Notes: generated by a model from the sequence alone, not told the origin. DNA of 64,000 nt from Stenopsyche tienmushanensis (GCA_008973525.1 WACJ01000503.1:1116001-1180000); one strand, 5' to 3'. Shown: positions 1 to 13,469, counted from the stretch's first letter. Numbers and translations: made by a program.

Positions 1-3000
1 AATGCTATCAGTTTTCGAAGAATGTCATGTATTCTTGGATTTTTTTCAATAAAATTCACTAGTGATATATTAATATATACACTATTAAGCCAAATATAAA
101 GGAGGCTTAAATATAATGCGACCCATATATATCTCTTATATTACTTGGGGGGGGCGAGAAATGTAAGATTAAATGTATAAAATATGAAATACTTCCAATA
201 ACATTTATTTTATTTAATTTAATGTGTTTATAATTACAAACTAGAAATAATCCCAGAATGAAATTGGAAGCCAAAATTGAAAGAAATCATTAGTTTCATT
301 AAAAACAAATTTAAAAAAAATCTTTATTTGAATTTCTATAAGATCATAAGAATTTAGTAGATTACAGATAATTATAATGATGCGGAAATATAGTTTATCA
401 GTCAGTTTATTTTACAAAATTAAATAAATTATTATTGGATTTGAATTAGATTGACATATTGAACAGCGAGTATTCATGAGAAATTGAAGACTTGTTCAGC
501 TCATGATCATAATAGAGTTTACAAATTAATATAAGTGTACCTTTTACATCCTTAAATAAATTTTAATACTTTTAAGATTGTTAAAATAAATTTAAAGCAA
601 TAAATTGTCTGATTTAAATTTATTGTTAAATATGACAAAATTAAGATTAATGTGCACAAAATGACAGTAAATGGATAGGCAACAGAAAATCTGCTAAAAT
701 TACGATGGGTAAAATTATGTTATCTCTCATATCATTTTAACCTTTACGGATGAAAAGTTGTATTATCTTATCTTACAACATAACTTCGGTAACTTTGGGC
801 ATTCTTAAATTTCGCAGCAAAGTGCCTAAGCTTCTTATTGCGTCAAATGCAAGTTTCGGTCGTATTATTAACATCCTCAATTAAGGAGTCCCTAAGCGAA
901 AGCTTTTTCAGCTTATCGGTAAGCCAGGAATTAGGCCTAGTGGGTAAGTGAATAATTAAGTGGATGGCTGATAAGAGCCTGTAATCTTATAATGTGAGGA
1001 TTTCACTATCATCGCATATTTTTCCTAGACGTACGATAAAAAAACATTTTTATTCTTTAATACGATACAAATAATATTTTTATAAATAACTTACAATAGC
1101 TTATTTTGTCCATCTATGTACAATTAAAAAAAAAGTTTTTTAGCTGAAGTAATAAAATTTATATATATTTAGGAGTATAAATAATTAAGGACATCTTGTG
1201 TGTTTGAAATAAAATATTTTCATTAATTGTAAGTGACATCTATATATAGTATTTAAAAGTTATTTGGAAAAAAAGGTGTGTTTATCAGATAAATTATTTT
1301 TAAATTTATATCAAGCTTATACATACAATTTGTAGATGTCGTTAGCTGTATTTTTAATGCATATATTATAAAAGAAAAATGTGTTTTTTTTATATCATTA
1401 AAAATTTACGAAAGGAAAACTTTACAAAAAGAAAATTAAAGCGATAAAAACTGTAGCTTATTAAATCTCGGAAAAATATATTATAATTGTATGTATAATA
1501 CAATTTAGTTAAAAGCTTGAAATTCTCATCGAAAGAATTCCCTATAATTATAATATTTGGTATTATTCACACATGAATTGAGTTTTATATTCATACATTA
1601 ACTATTCACGTTTCAGTGGGTTAATTTAATCCGTTTTAGTACTTTTCAGTCCAACAAGAATTTAAGCTCTTGGTAGATAAACCACAGATTAAAATTATGC
1701 TCTGCTACGTTTTCAAACTAAAATACAGTTAAGCCCGACTTAAACATAAGTGGTCTTATTTGTGGTTAAAAATGTCAAAACCCGATGAAAACATGGATTT
1801 ATATACTTTTTTTTGCAAAATTCAATAGATGGCACTTTTGTGGTTATTTTTTACTAAGAAAAAATACACATACATTTTTGGCGAATATATATAAATATTA
1901 TTATTTTCAATCGCTTAATATAATTTCTTTAATGAGATTAAAATTATTCAAATAAATAGTATTGGCCATTTCAAAACAAAATTTAGTCGAATTTACAAGT
2001 TCTAGTTAAGGCAACGATTTCTCGAAACTTTGGTTTTGACAAGAACAAGGTCAGATAAAATATTTTTCTCTTAAATTTTTTATTTCGATAGTAAAAAAAG
2101 GAAAACTGTTTAAGTGAAAATCGTTCTATTTTCTTTCATGTTGAGCAGATTTTCTCACAATTTTTCTCAAAACATATTCCTAAATCTGCTTTCCTGCCGA
2201 CCGCTGCTCCAATCGAATATTTTAACTTGTTTTTCACATTAGGCCTACAGGACTTATGGTTCCCATCAAGCTTCTTTCGACGTGCACCAAAACTATTTTT
2301 TAGAATCAAACTCGATTTCAACTCAATTTCATTTTATATTAATATTATCCTTTAATATAACTTTTATGATACTATTTAAATACCGATGGATATTGTAATA
2401 AAACGAATAACGAATATTAAGAATGCCTAGTTTCATGCATTTATCTGAGATCTTTGACTCGTCAAAGATTTGAGCACGTGTCAGAGTCAAATGGAATTTT
2501 CCAATAACTTTGACATTCAATTTGTATAGCGTTATTTCGAAGAACAGAAAATAAATAGGAATGAATGAAATCTTGGATTCTTATAATAAAAAATCTTGGG
2601 TTCAAATCCAGATTATGAGATGGAAGTTCCCTATACCCAGAATTTCAGTCAAATTTGATTTCCTGAATCTGCAAAAGTTAATATTGATTGAATAAAGTCA
2701 GATAAGACGAATTATTCGCGACTAAATTTCAATATTCATCATAATATCGTTAAAAAATAGGGATCATTTCGTAATATTTAAGGAAGCTCATCCAAATGTT
2801 ATACTTCGATGTTTTTTGATTGTAATAATTTCTCGAGTTGACATGTAGCGCCGTTCAGCTAAACACAGATATTAGACATATTAAACCCTTAAAGAGGTAA
2901 GACACAATTTTGTGTCAGAATTTAAGGAGAGCAAACCCTTTACAACGTTCAAAGAAATCGTTTTTTTTTTAAATAAAAAAATATCGTTATATTGCACTCA

Positions 3001-3094
3001 TATATCTCTAACTGTAGGTATGCGAAATTAAAGTTGCTCGAAGTCAAGTTTAGCTCAATAGTTTGTCGTGTGTGGTTGAATTTTTGAAGTAAAA
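1..3094. other. AT-rich gene-free sequence
   Basis: No gene is visible. A run of eight G at 147-154 stands out in an otherwise very AT-rich background. One SINE copy lies at 2565-2715. The open frames on the minus strand at 2136-2520 have no recognisable features. Confidence 0.6.
2565..2715 (+). repeat. SINE copy 1
   Basis: It carries the box-B-like GGTTCAAATCC, the following AGATTATG, and the family's 3' body ending near TTGAATAAAGTC. The box-A half is diverged. Confidence 0.65.
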
Positions 3095-3720
3095 ATGTCA
3101 AAATATCTTAATAAAGGAACGAAAGGTAGAGAAGATCGAAGAATTAAAAAAAACGACATTATCATGGGAATAGCAGAAAACCATTGCTTTAAAAAATATC
3201 TAACGCTTAAAGACCAGCCTCCATTTCTTGGTCAAGAGATAAAACAGCATCTCTTATCAATTTATAAAGATTTGTGCAGGAATGAATTACTTCAAAGATG
3301 CTTGGGTACTCAAAATGCTAATAAATGTTTTAACTCGACGGTTTGGCGACTGGCTTCAAAGGACCTGCATTCTGGTGTAAAAATAAGTGAAATATTAACG
3401 TACATTGCTGTTGAAATATTTAAAACCTACTGTAAAATCTTTGCTGAAAATAATGATGAAGGGCGGGTAACGAGGTAGAACTGTAAGAGTCTTTCTGAGA
3501 CAAAAGTAGCTCGTATAGCCTGAAGACAACAGTCAGTCGAAGATAATCAACTTTTTGAGTAAGCTGAAGATTTATTATATGACCGGTAAGTCACTGAAAT
3601 TGATATTTTTATCGCATTGAAACTTTAAACGAGATTATCGCGAAACTGCTTTTTCAAAATGTTTGCCAGTTGTAGCTTAAAAAGTAGTTTATCGATCTGA
3701 CTGAAATTTTAGATTGTTTC
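3095..3720 (+). pseudogene. Mutator-like transposase C-terminal relic
   Basis: An open frame of 127 codons (3095-3478) contains IKQHLLSIYKDLCRNELLQ, RCLGTQNANKCFNSTVW and KDLHSGVKISEIL. This pattern of KP-x-Y-x-DL, L-x-RCL-x-G-x-TQN-x-NE-x-N-x-x-W, and P-K-x-x-H-x-G is what I remember from the C-terminal part of insect proteins with a Mutator-like transposase domain. After the stop, the same frame region still spells pieces such as VARIA-RRQQSVEDNQLFE and AEDLLYD, which commonly follow in those proteins, so the reading was longer and is now broken by stops. No catalytic core is present. It is a dead fragment. The family name is from memory; a domain search would settle it. Confidence 0.5.
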
Positions 3721-4520
3721 TTAGTATAATATTATCTAGTCAACTAAGCTAAAGTTTTCGCGTAATTAAAATATTTTTTAACTTTACAACACTGGGAGTT
3801 TTTTTTAGTATTTTTGCGCGACACAACCATTGGTTTGCGTGCACTACGCTTTTGCATTTTAATGCACCATTTTTTAGCTTTTCTTGCTGACCAAAAAGAC
3901 TCTACCTAAGTTAAGAAAGCCTAACAATTTTGAAGTGTTAAGATAAGGTTTGAGAAAAAAAGTATAAAAATAAATTATAAATGGTACTTAAAAGAAAATT
4001 GTAAATCAAAATAAAGAGAGAATAATGCGATGGTTGTTAGACTTCTATCTTACTGTTGCAACTATGCAATTTTATAATATTAAATAAAAGTTTAATATAA
4101 CGTTCTATAAAATGATTTTGGAACATCGTTTTCACAGAATGCGAACATTCGAGTGTTATTGTATACGCAACAATATATCGCCGATGGCACTTTGCGCATG
4201 TGTTGCCATCGTCGATATATCAATAATTATTTAATGAGTTGATTCACATGATGCACTTTTAATGCATGCATAAATCCTGGATATTTAAAGTTGCAGAATT
4301 GCTATTTAATTTGGATGCAAATGTTAAAAAGCTTCTAAATTATACAATTAACAGATTTCAATTAAATAATGAAATAGCATAGACTTTGCGAGCGAAAAAT
4401 GTTAATTGTGCCAAAATGCTATCATTATTAAAATGAAATTTGATAAACACATATTCTATATCATGTGAAAAAAATGTGTATGTGTTTAAAATATGAATTA
4501 CAGGAATAAAATGAGCCATT
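3721..4520. other. AT-rich gene-free sequence
   Basis: No coding potential, repeat or RNA gene recognised. Confidence 0.6.
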
Positions 4521-5015
4521 TTGGGGAATATCTTCTATGATAATAACGTGGTATTGTTTAGTGGATCTGATGCAATGATGCATTTTTTACAAATCAATTT
4601 ATTGAAACAAATATTGATTATGGTGACCCATTTCTCTAAAAAAATACTTCTGTCCTGGAATTCATTGACCTTAATATTACTGCTTATTCGCATAAATGGA
4701 CTCGTTCCGTCATTTCTGAAACTTTCGGAAATATTTCCGAACTCTTTTTTTTCGAATTGCCTTTATGCGATGGTTGCTTTGATGTTAAATCGCCTTTCTT
4801 TCGGTTTTATTTTTACGCAAGCGAAAGTCACATGGTGATAAGACGGGTGAATAAGCCGCTCGAGGTACAAAGGGGGTATTTTGAGCAATGGAAAATTGTT
4901 GAATAGAAGTGATACGTGAGAGGGCGTGCTGTCGTCTTGTTGCAGCTCCATATTTTGGTATTTTTCTGTTAAAAAAATATTTTTTTGTATATACGATTGC
5001 TGTAAGAAATTTCAT
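4521..5015 (-). pseudogene. mariner/IS630-type transposase C-terminal relic
   Basis: In two minus-strand frames the order of motifs is LQQDDSTPSHVSLLFNNF, then QNTPFVPRAAYSPVLSPCDF and finally KPKERRFNIKATIA. This matches the end of mariner-like transposases (L-x-x-DNAPAH, YSPDLAPCDFFLFPKLK, RRF-x-S-x-E-E-I). The YSPxLSPCDF motif holds the third acidic catalytic residue of the DDD/DDE triad, kept here as D in PCDF. The frame changes at least twice and the N-terminal two thirds are absent. It is unrelated at the motif level to the mariner copy at 7.1 kb. A decayed, immobile copy. Confidence 0.7.
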
Positions 5016-5450
5016 AAAGAATTACAAGCCAAAAATAAAAAAATACACATATTTTAATCATCGTCATCAATCCGATACAGTGCACTTGATAAAAGCTTCT
5101 CCGACAAATTCCCATTCATAAACTGAGCTATTTATATCTATTGTATTTTTATCCATATCTGATTCCTTCCATCCACCAGTATCAGGTATCATTTTGTGAG
5201 AGCTTTTATTCGTTTGATTAATTTATCCACATATTTTGCCGTAATAAACACTCTTATTAGCGAAAAAAATATATAAATACAACCTGTTACGTACTCTCCT
5301 ATTTTTAATTCAATTTTAAGTTATTATTGTAGCAAATTTCAAATTTACCTTTAAATCACAGCCAGATGATATTTGAATATTTTTTATGCATTCCATCCTT
5401 TATCGATGCTCCGATATTATAAGCACACATTCCTTCAAGATCTCTTTGAG
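5016..5450. other. AT-rich gene-free sequence
   Basis: Nothing recognised. The open frame across 4909-5121 has no features. Confidence 0.5.
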
Positions 5451-5895
5451 GATCTGGTTTGGGACATCAATTGAACTTCGATCACTATTCACAAATGGTG
5501 TATTCAATTCTTGAAGATATATTCGTCGTAGAACGCCATACGTTCATTTTTATTATGTTGATGGTTTCAAGTAGGGCTTATACAAAAACCAGTAATTTTC
5601 AAAGCCAGTTCATTCCAAAATATTTTTATACGCATCGTATTGATTGGGGGAATGCAAATTGAAGTTGTAAATGAATACACTTACCTGGGACAAGTAATAC
5701 AACTAGGAGGACAACATTTCTAAATAAAAATCGATAGACGAATTCAACTAGGATGGATAGCATTTGGAAAACTTAAGCACATTTTTAAAGCAAAAAATCC
5801 ACAATGCTTAAAAGTAAGGCATTTAATCAATGTTAACTTACGATTCAGAGAGGTGGAATCTAACAGCAAATCTTTCACATACAAATAAGTATTAT
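5451..5895 (+). pseudogene. LINE (non-LTR retrotransposon) reverse transcriptase C-terminal relic
   Basis: From 5655 one frame reads QIEVVNEYTYLGQVIQLGG, a stop, then IDRRIQLGWIAFGKLKHIF and KAKNPQCLKVRHL. This is the end of the RT/thumb region of a well-known arthropod LINE type: EYxYLGQ, followed by E(I/V)NRRIxLxWxAFGKLxxIF and P-x-CLK. A diverged part with HYSQMVYSILEDIF at about 5477-5530 may be the remains of the FADDI catalytic region. One in-frame stop and loss of both ends show it is inactive. The clade (RTE-like or R4-like) cannot be set from this piece. Confidence 0.75.
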
Positions 5896-7138
5896 GTGTA
5901 AGTATTTATGAGTAATTGGCGATATTATCATTATAGTAAAATAATATTTTAATTAATATTTAAAATCAGTTACTAATATCAAATTGTAACGATATTGCAC
6001 AATGACAACGAACAAAGGACAATAAAAAAATCGTATCCAGAGTTGAAACGTTGAAATGGATTGAATATTGATAAAATTGGATAAAAACACATCGTTTGAA
6101 TATTAAAGCGCAATAAGTTCTCAACCAAATTGTTCGATTACGGTTCAAACTTTTTCGTTTGATTGTCTGCAGAATGTGTTCCAGAGACGTGTGAACTCGA
6201 CTTAACTAGGCTAGAGAAAATGGCCTGGGTTGTTGGTAAAGGCACAGTCTAATTTGCAAGGATTATTCTCTCGACAGAAGGGCATATCCAATCTAATGAG
6301 GCCCTCAGTAGTGCGGCCATCAGCCTCCGAGCACTAAACTTGGCTTTTACGGTGCAACGTGACGCAAACACCATAATGCAGCACACTGCAAAATGCACCG
6401 CAGCCGCTTGCGCTTATTGCATTAATTAAAACTGGATTTGTTATTAAAATCTGCGCTCATTAATATGACATTTTGTTTTACGATTCGAATTCGTTTTGGT
6501 GATACATATTGATTGGTCACGTTTCGGGACGCACCACTATCGTATTAGTCGATCGTTAATCCCGTCATACATTATTCACATGAAGCTCACCCATCCCAAC
6601 ACTTATCATATATTCATATATTTCGTCAACCTCGATTCAACTACTTTTCATTTACAAACTTTTTTCATTCAAATCTACTCTGAAAATAACCCTCGAATGG
6701 TACGGGCTATTGGTGATATTTATTTTTAAGCTACGTTCTTCAAATTTTAGCCCTCGTCGAGTACGAATATTAGATCAACAAAAAAATCGGCTTTGAATTG
6801 CGCTGACATATCTACGTTGAAGGACGTACACGATGAAATATTACTGTGTAAATATTATTTTGACATATTTTACTATATTAAATATTTAATTGTACGCCTA
6901 TCGTCTAAATATAGTATTTTAAATATAATTTAAACGTTTACATGATTTAGTCAAAATTAAATGTAGTACTCGAATACATCGATTTTTTGTATAATACTTT
7001 TAACATGTATTCATATGCAAATCTCAAAAACTATTTAACATTTTTGGATATTAACCAACTACCTGTTATAGTCCAGATACTAGCTCTATTAATTGAAAAA
7101 TAGAGATCATATCCACCAAGGATAAATTTGTTAATGTA
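5896..7138. other. gene-free sequence with a less AT-rich patch at 6290-6440
   Basis: Mostly AT-rich. The patch at 6290-6440 has clearly higher GC, no long open frame and no recognised repeat motif. Confidence 0.5.
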
Positions 7139-8575
7139 TCAGGTCAGTCCAAAAGTTCGTGCGCATTTTAGAGATTTTTTTAAATAGTGTAAATAAAATA
7201 CAATTTAATATTATATTTCAAACCTGTCGAAATTTATCTTCGCTTGATTAGTCAGTCTGTCACCAATTTTCATACACATCAGACGCATATTAGTACTTAT
7301 AGAAAAGGAATACTGATAATTAATATAAACATGTTATGTTATAGTTTTTATTTTCGTGAGGCGAATCTGCCAGATCTGCAGTCATAAAAATTAATAGTGT
7401 ACATGATGAACATACTATCAGTCTAAAGACTGTCCAGAAATGGCTTAAAAAATGTAAAGCTGGAGAAAGCAGAGTTAATGTTGAACCTCGTTCAGGACTA
7501 GGGGTCCCAAATATTCGTAAAATCAATTATTCGAATATGTGTAGACGAGGATGATTCAAATATAACCCGGAATTTTTCATTACTGTTATTATATAAAAAT
7601 ATAAATGGAGCATCTTATTTTTCTATAAAGTTCCCTTCATTAGAAATAAATTTATTCCCTCAGGAAGGAAGGTTCTTGATTCCATCACACAAAGAGGGTG
7701 AGAAGTATCTATCATCTTTTGTTGCGCAACGCGTTTTCTCGTAAACAAAGGACTAGTGAAAATCAATCTAAATCAAGTGAAATTTTGAGGTTTTTGGTTT
7801 CAATGAAATCAAAAGGATCAGAATTTTATTTACTTTTCAGCAATACATATTTTTTAAAAAAAGTGCATTGAACGTTTTACTTTTAAACTTGACCGTAATT
7901 TTATTTTTATTGAGCCTGCTGTTGAAAAAACCCTCTCAGTTGTCATTGAGTTTAGTTTTATCGACATTATCTAAAATATCACCCTTTTTTTTTGGCATGA
8001 TCGATATTTTTGAATAGTTTTTTAATAATCTTTACACAAATTCAATAAAATAATTTCAATAAATTTGGCACTTTTTTGCATTTCTTTGTTGCTATTTCGA
8101 TTGGCAGAAGAACATCAACCAATTTTCTTAAAAAATAAATAAGGAATAATATTCGATTAATTTTACAAATATTCGAATATACGAATATTGGAAAACGGGC
8201 AAATATATTCGAATATCGAATATTCGATTGGGACCCCTAGTGAGTACGTGTCGTGATTTAATCGACAAAGAGATAACCATAATATAACCATTTTTAGATA
8301 ATCTGGAGATGAAAAGTGGGTGTTGTACTCAAATTAAAAACGCAAAATACAATGGTTGCGTTTGAAGAGGCAGGTAAAGAAATCAATCCCTCGACCGGGT
8401 CTAACAGTAAAATAGCTCTTTAAATGTATAGTAGGACTCCAAAGGAATAATCTACCATGAAGTTCTTCCATATGGTCAAACCATAACGAGAGAGATTTAT
8501 TGCTCACAATTATAAAGTTTAAAAGTGGCGTTGAGTACGAAGAAGCCTGGTGTAACACGAATTTAACTTTTCATT
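7139..8575 (+). mobile_element. mariner copy, internally deleted and split by another element
   Basis: It starts after a TA at 7137-7138 with the terminal repeat TCAGGTCAGTCCAAAAGTTC, almost the same as the MITE at 17751. Transposase pieces follow on the plus strand. Around 7387-7497 the helix-turn-helix region reads KINSVHDEHTISLKTVQKW then LKKCKAGESRVNVEPRSG. After the insertion at 7501-8237 the frame resumes as LVSTCRDLIDKEI. SGDEKWVLYSN, containing the second catalytic Asp, follows at about 8302-8340, and then KRKIQWLRLK and PRPGLTVK. The stretch between the linker and GDEKW is deleted, stops are frequent, and no right-hand terminal repeat is visible. The copy cannot make transposase. Confidence 0.85.
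7501..8237. mobile_element. TA-flanked TIR element nested in the mariner copy
   Basis: The ends are GGGGTCCCAA and TTGGGACCCC, perfectly inverted, with TA on both sides (7499-7500 and 8238-8239). Removing it rejoins the mariner frame PRSG-LVSTCRD with one TA kept, which confirms the borders. The right subterminal part has repeated TTCGAATATTCG-like motifs shared with the copies at 37.5-37.9 and 44.7-45.2 kb. No transposase is recognisable inside its 737 bp. TA duplication points to the IS630-Tc1-mariner group; it is non-autonomous. Confidence 0.8.
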
Positions 8576-9061
8576 TAAAAAAAAACGACATTTCTAACTG
8601 GACAATCTATTATTTACTATTATAAAGTTATTATTGTTGCATTGCTGGGACATCCGGCATATATTATTTTATTGCTTATTATTAAATACTAATATATGCA
8701 TTTGGATTTGCTCGAATTATGTTAATTATTTTAACAACAACATTCATAATATGTTCAAAGGATAATATTTTGGCACACAATGATTATTGGTGTATTATGG
8801 AGTTATAATAAATAAAGTACGGAAAGTATCTTTCTTGCAATGGGAAATTTATCCATTATTGTTATCAACCATTACATAAATAATTATTGTCGTTGTTCTG
8901 TAACTTTTTATTTTCATTGTTTTTTAGTTTTTTTTTGTACACAGGTAATAGGTTAGGAACCTCCAGTCTACCTTATATTCATTGTCTATGTTCAAGGATA
9001 GATAAATATTGATATTATCAATATTTAAAATGTACTTTATATTTATCATTGCAATACTTAT
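8576..9061. other. AT-rich gene-free sequence
   Basis: Nothing recognised. Confidence 0.6.
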
Positions 9062-9180
9062 ATGCTTGATTTTATAAATCATCTCGGTATTTGTATATTG
9101 TGATATTAATATATATTGCTGTCCAAATATATTAGCAGGATAAATGTATCTTCGCAATCTGAATTTGAAAATTTAGAATA
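9062..9180 (-). repeat. SINE copy 2 (diverged)
   Basis: In minus-strand sense it reads TCAAATTCAGATTGCG, later ATATATTTGGA, ATATTAATAT and CCGAGATGATTTATAAA, matching the family order after box B. Heavily diverged. Confidence 0.45.
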
Positions 9181-10200
9181 AACGTTTAGGATCTCTTTCT
9201 CAAAAAATATTTGTATTTTATTTTTAATAAAAAGCATTAAATTGTTGTTTGCGAAAAAATACAGACGCATAAAAAGCCAGTTGTTAAAAATGGTAAGCAG
9301 TAAATAGAAGATTGATATACAGTTCGACAGTGATCGATCTTAAATAAAGTGCCCCTCATGGAAACTACTCATAGTTTCATACGACCCAAATTTTATCTCC
9401 ACCACCAAAGTAGGTACTTAAAATTGATATATTCTCTACATTATTTATAATTGAAAGTAATCCGTTATACGTGGAATTCGAAAGAGGCAAAAAAGCGGGG
9501 TTAGCCTCAACGGCATCGCTTTAATCTTAATACACGAAATGGATCGAAGAAAGCTGCTCTTTATAATTGAATTATCCCATCTTAATCTGCAAGACGGATA
9601 CGAAATTCAAATCAGAAATTTGTAACGCATTGGAGATTTTGCGCTGAAGGTTTTTTTCTCGGAGGCTCATTTGGTTTGGGGGCAATAGTTGAATTATCGT
9701 AATGGCAGTAGAAGGTTTGGCATGTTAAGAGAGCATTTATCTTCTATCTCTCGGGGATTCTCTTCTCATCTACATAATCACCGCTCGCGCACCTGCGCGG
9801 CGCTACAGCCTTCTTCCCGGTGCCGAATTTCCATAAATTCTACGCAAAGAAAGAACCAGAAACGGAGGAGAGATCGCTCCAGAAGAAAAACAAGGTGGCG
9901 AAGGGATACCATGAAAATAATATAACAAGAAAACAGGATGAATGTTTTTCACAGATAAAAATAATCAGGAATGTATTACGTAGAATTAGAAAATGCAGTG
10001 GTGGTCCATGAATTTAAAAATAAAACCGAAAAAAAAATTATGTAATATAATACATTATAAGTTTTAAGACACAAAGTTATGAAACACGCGAAAAAACTTA
10101 TAATACAAATCTTTTTAATATAATCAAATGACATAAAAATTTATATTTTAACACAAATTATTTTTAAAAAACTTCAATATAGCATTTTAATGAAAATGTC
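9181..10200. other. gene-free sequence with a GC-richer patch at about 9650-9950
   Basis: The patch contains two overlapping open frames (9689-9925 and 9820-10011) rich in Arg and Lys, with no recognised domain. No conserved motif supports either as a gene. It could be a conserved non-coding element or a chance open frame in sequence with fewer stops. Confidence 0.4.
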
Positions 10201-10390
10201 CACTTTTGAAGTTATTATTTGTACCCATAGTAAATTTTGAATGGCTCGGACTTTCCTGTCCATCCATTCCATTCCCAGTCTCTTGGTGTCTTCTAATAGA
10301 ATAATGGTTGATAGAAATCATGATTTTTAGCAATGTCCTTGAGTGAAAAGCCTACATTTCGTAGTGTTAGAATATAATTACGAATCATGA
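10200..10390 (-). pseudogene. possible Tc1-like transposase N-terminal (helix-turn-helix) relic
   Basis: Minus-strand reading gives GFSLKDIAKNHD, then in another frame RHQETGNGMDGQESPSH. This resembles the Tc1-family paired-type helix-turn-helix followed by R-x-x-ETG and the R-x-x-GRPR linker. The frame shifts, there is a stop, and nothing of the catalytic domain follows. Weak but ordered similarity. Confidence 0.4.
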
Positions 10391-13300
10391 TTCTTAATTC
10401 AGCTGATTTTGTATTTATAAAAAAAATAAGTAAAAAAATCGCCTTTTAAACTTCAAAGGGTAATTGCAACGGGAACGGCAACGCTTTTTCATTCCAAAAT
10501 AAACTAAAGCATTCAATAATTGAAATAAATTAAAAACTCTATCATATCCCATTGTATAGTGATTAGCGAGAATGACTCTCCGAACTCTTAATTTTTTTAC
10601 ATTTGTATTCATATTAAAGTGCATACTATGATACGAGTTGTTAAGTAGAAGGGTTTTTACACACAACTTGATAATATTCGATTAGCCATATCAAATTTAA
10701 ATATAAATAATCGATTTGTAGTTTGCGAATATGAAATATTTTTTATTCTAGCAGTCTTCGTCTGCATGCATAACGTTTTGGCAAGTCCCAAGCTTTTATT
10801 GCTTTTTGGTCATTTTGCCAAATATTAACACCCCAGCATGGTTTTAAGCATTCCCCAGTTCTGATATTTGGCAAATATTCGTAAAATTAATTTCGTATAA
10901 TGCTCATCCATGCAGCAATATCATTGGCGTAAGATATTATAAAGAGGTTTCACTCGAATAAGAGGCTTAATTTGAATTTCTCTCAAGGATCAGAAGATAT
11001 TCAATATTCGAAAATTGATGCATTATAATTTAAACATGAGTTATGAAACATTTATAATGAGAAAAATGTCAATAAAAACTACAACAAAAACTAATTTGAT
11101 ACCAAAAGTGTTTAATTTGTTTGTAGTCAAATATTATTATATCCTCTTATAAGCGAACCGATATTTGGATCTAGCCTTCGGTGTCTTCGATACAGTTTGA
11201 AAATTGTGCATTCAAGTACTCTTCTTTTGATGCCATATCCGTATTCGAAAGTATAATTGGGAGAATTAATACATGAATTTTCATAAAGCAGTGAATTTAA
11301 TTGTAGCAACAAATCAGGTGTATTTAGGCAGCAGAGCCCAACTTTATTATAGTTATCATTCATACAATTTTTGATTTAAGAAATATGGTAAGACCTTAAT
11401 ATGTCGAAATTCTCAAATTTGTTCTAATAATATGGATTTTAATAAGATAATAGACTCTCTTTTATGAAGTTCTTATGTACAAATCGAAAAATTGATCAGA
11501 TAAAAAATATTTGAATTGATCCCAGTTCCAATTAACAAATCGAAATTTTTCTATATTTAATATATTTTTTACGTGAAGAATTTAAAACAATCTAAGAGTT
11601 TTATATATATTGTCTTTATTTGGTGTATGTTTATGATTAATATAACATGTAAATATTTTACATTTGTAACAATTTGATTAGATAAGCTATTTATCTATGG
11701 ATATTAGAGACCAGGTATCACTTTCAAGTTTTCTAAGCCATTACGATTATTTGCATGAAAATCCCAATGGGATTAATTCTATGTCGTTGTTATAACATGA
11801 ATATTAAGTTTAGATTTTGGATGTGATTCTCATTTGATTTAGTAATTGGGATATTAAATTATTATATCTGTACATAGTAAAATGAACATATTTTATATTT
11901 AAGTTTTATAGTTTGTATAAAAAACTGTAGATGTTTATATTTGTTTACACAAAATTATGTTCAATTGGTAGATAAACAAGATCAAGATACAACATGAACG
12001 CAGATATGTAGTCGTTTGGTCTACTGAAGAGATATCTTGGGTAGATGTTCACATTTCTGACATTGATTGAGTGATCTCAACCAAGAAAACTACTTACCTT
12101 TACCACTTCATTCGCGAATGCTTCAACTATTGATCACTACTCTTCAAGTCTCAAAACGGTCCGCAAGGTACAATTGAACTCTGAAAACAAAGCGCGGTAA
12201 ATATCAGAAATAATACGTATTTCGATTTAAAGCCGCATGATATAGCATAAGAGTCGGTTGCATCCTTTTGTATCCTTAAAAGAGGTGTTTGTATAACAAA
12301 ACGGAAAGCAAATGTATTTCGGCAAATATTTATATTCAACCTCCGCCCAGCCAATGGCGGTTAGGTGTGCAGATTCTATCTGTTGGTGCAATAAACACTA
12401 AATCTCTCTTAAAGGTAAAATAGCTAAAAAGGCAAAGACAGAAATAAAAATCCTGGCGGGTTTTGCTATCTACACCTTCGTCTTCTATTTTTCTTTTTAA
12501 ATTATCGGAACACAGTCAGAATCCAAATGGCGAGAAAACAAAGCGTTGTCCGATCCCAGGAGACCTTTAAGGATTTGGGCTTTGCCGAATATATTTTTAA
12601 TATCGAATTGAAATATGTTTTCATAACTCGCTTTCAGCAAAACATTTCGATAAATATAATTCAGATTGTATGAATTTAGGTCGAGTAAAACGAATATAAA
12701 CTTTTTTATCTCGAACAAATATAGTTTAAATGAATAGAATTTATTCTAAAAATAAATATGGATTTATACCTTCCAGATGTATTATTATGTCTATAAATGT
12801 AATTAAATTACTGACCTGATTATGAAATAAAATAAGCAAACTTTGATGAAAACGATTTGTGTAAAGTGGCTAACAATCTGTCACATGCGTGTGACGAATT
12901 CTCGCGAATAGTTTGCTAATTTATTTTTAACAATGCGACGACAATTTCAAAAATAATTGGAAAATAGCAAATAAAAACAAATTGATTGCGTGCCAGTGCT
13001 TGGTTGTATTGAAATGTTGAGGTTGACAGGTATTGGTGAGTGTGAATGCAGGTTGGCATATCATATGTCATTGGAAAAACCACTAATGAAGTAAACTTTT
13101 AGCAAATGGATCGACCATCACAATAATTAGGATAAGCTTTTGGGTTGTGCTAAATGTGAATTTATGTTAAATTTGTGAATAATTTTGTCAACGTACATGT
13201 TTATGTCGAGCAATAAATTGAGAAGGATTCGTCTGTATATTCACATGTCTTAAGTTTGCATTGAGGTTGCTTTTAATGTCCATCCTCATTCGAAACTTTA

Positions 13301-13444
13301 GTCTTAATTATGTATTCAAAAGGATATAAATGTACATATATAGATTAAATACGACCTTGCTATTCCTATGCCATTATTCTGATAAAATACAGTTAAATAT
13401 GAAAAGACTTTACAACCAAACGTTAAAAATATTTTTTTATCTGC

Positions 13445-13469
13445 AAAAACTATCTATTAGATAGTTTTT
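13445..13469. repeat. perfect inverted repeat, 11-bp arms and 3-bp loop
   Basis: AAAAACTATCT and AGATAGTTTTT flank ATT. It can form a hairpin in DNA or RNA. Chance is possible because the arms are AT-rich. Confidence 0.8.
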
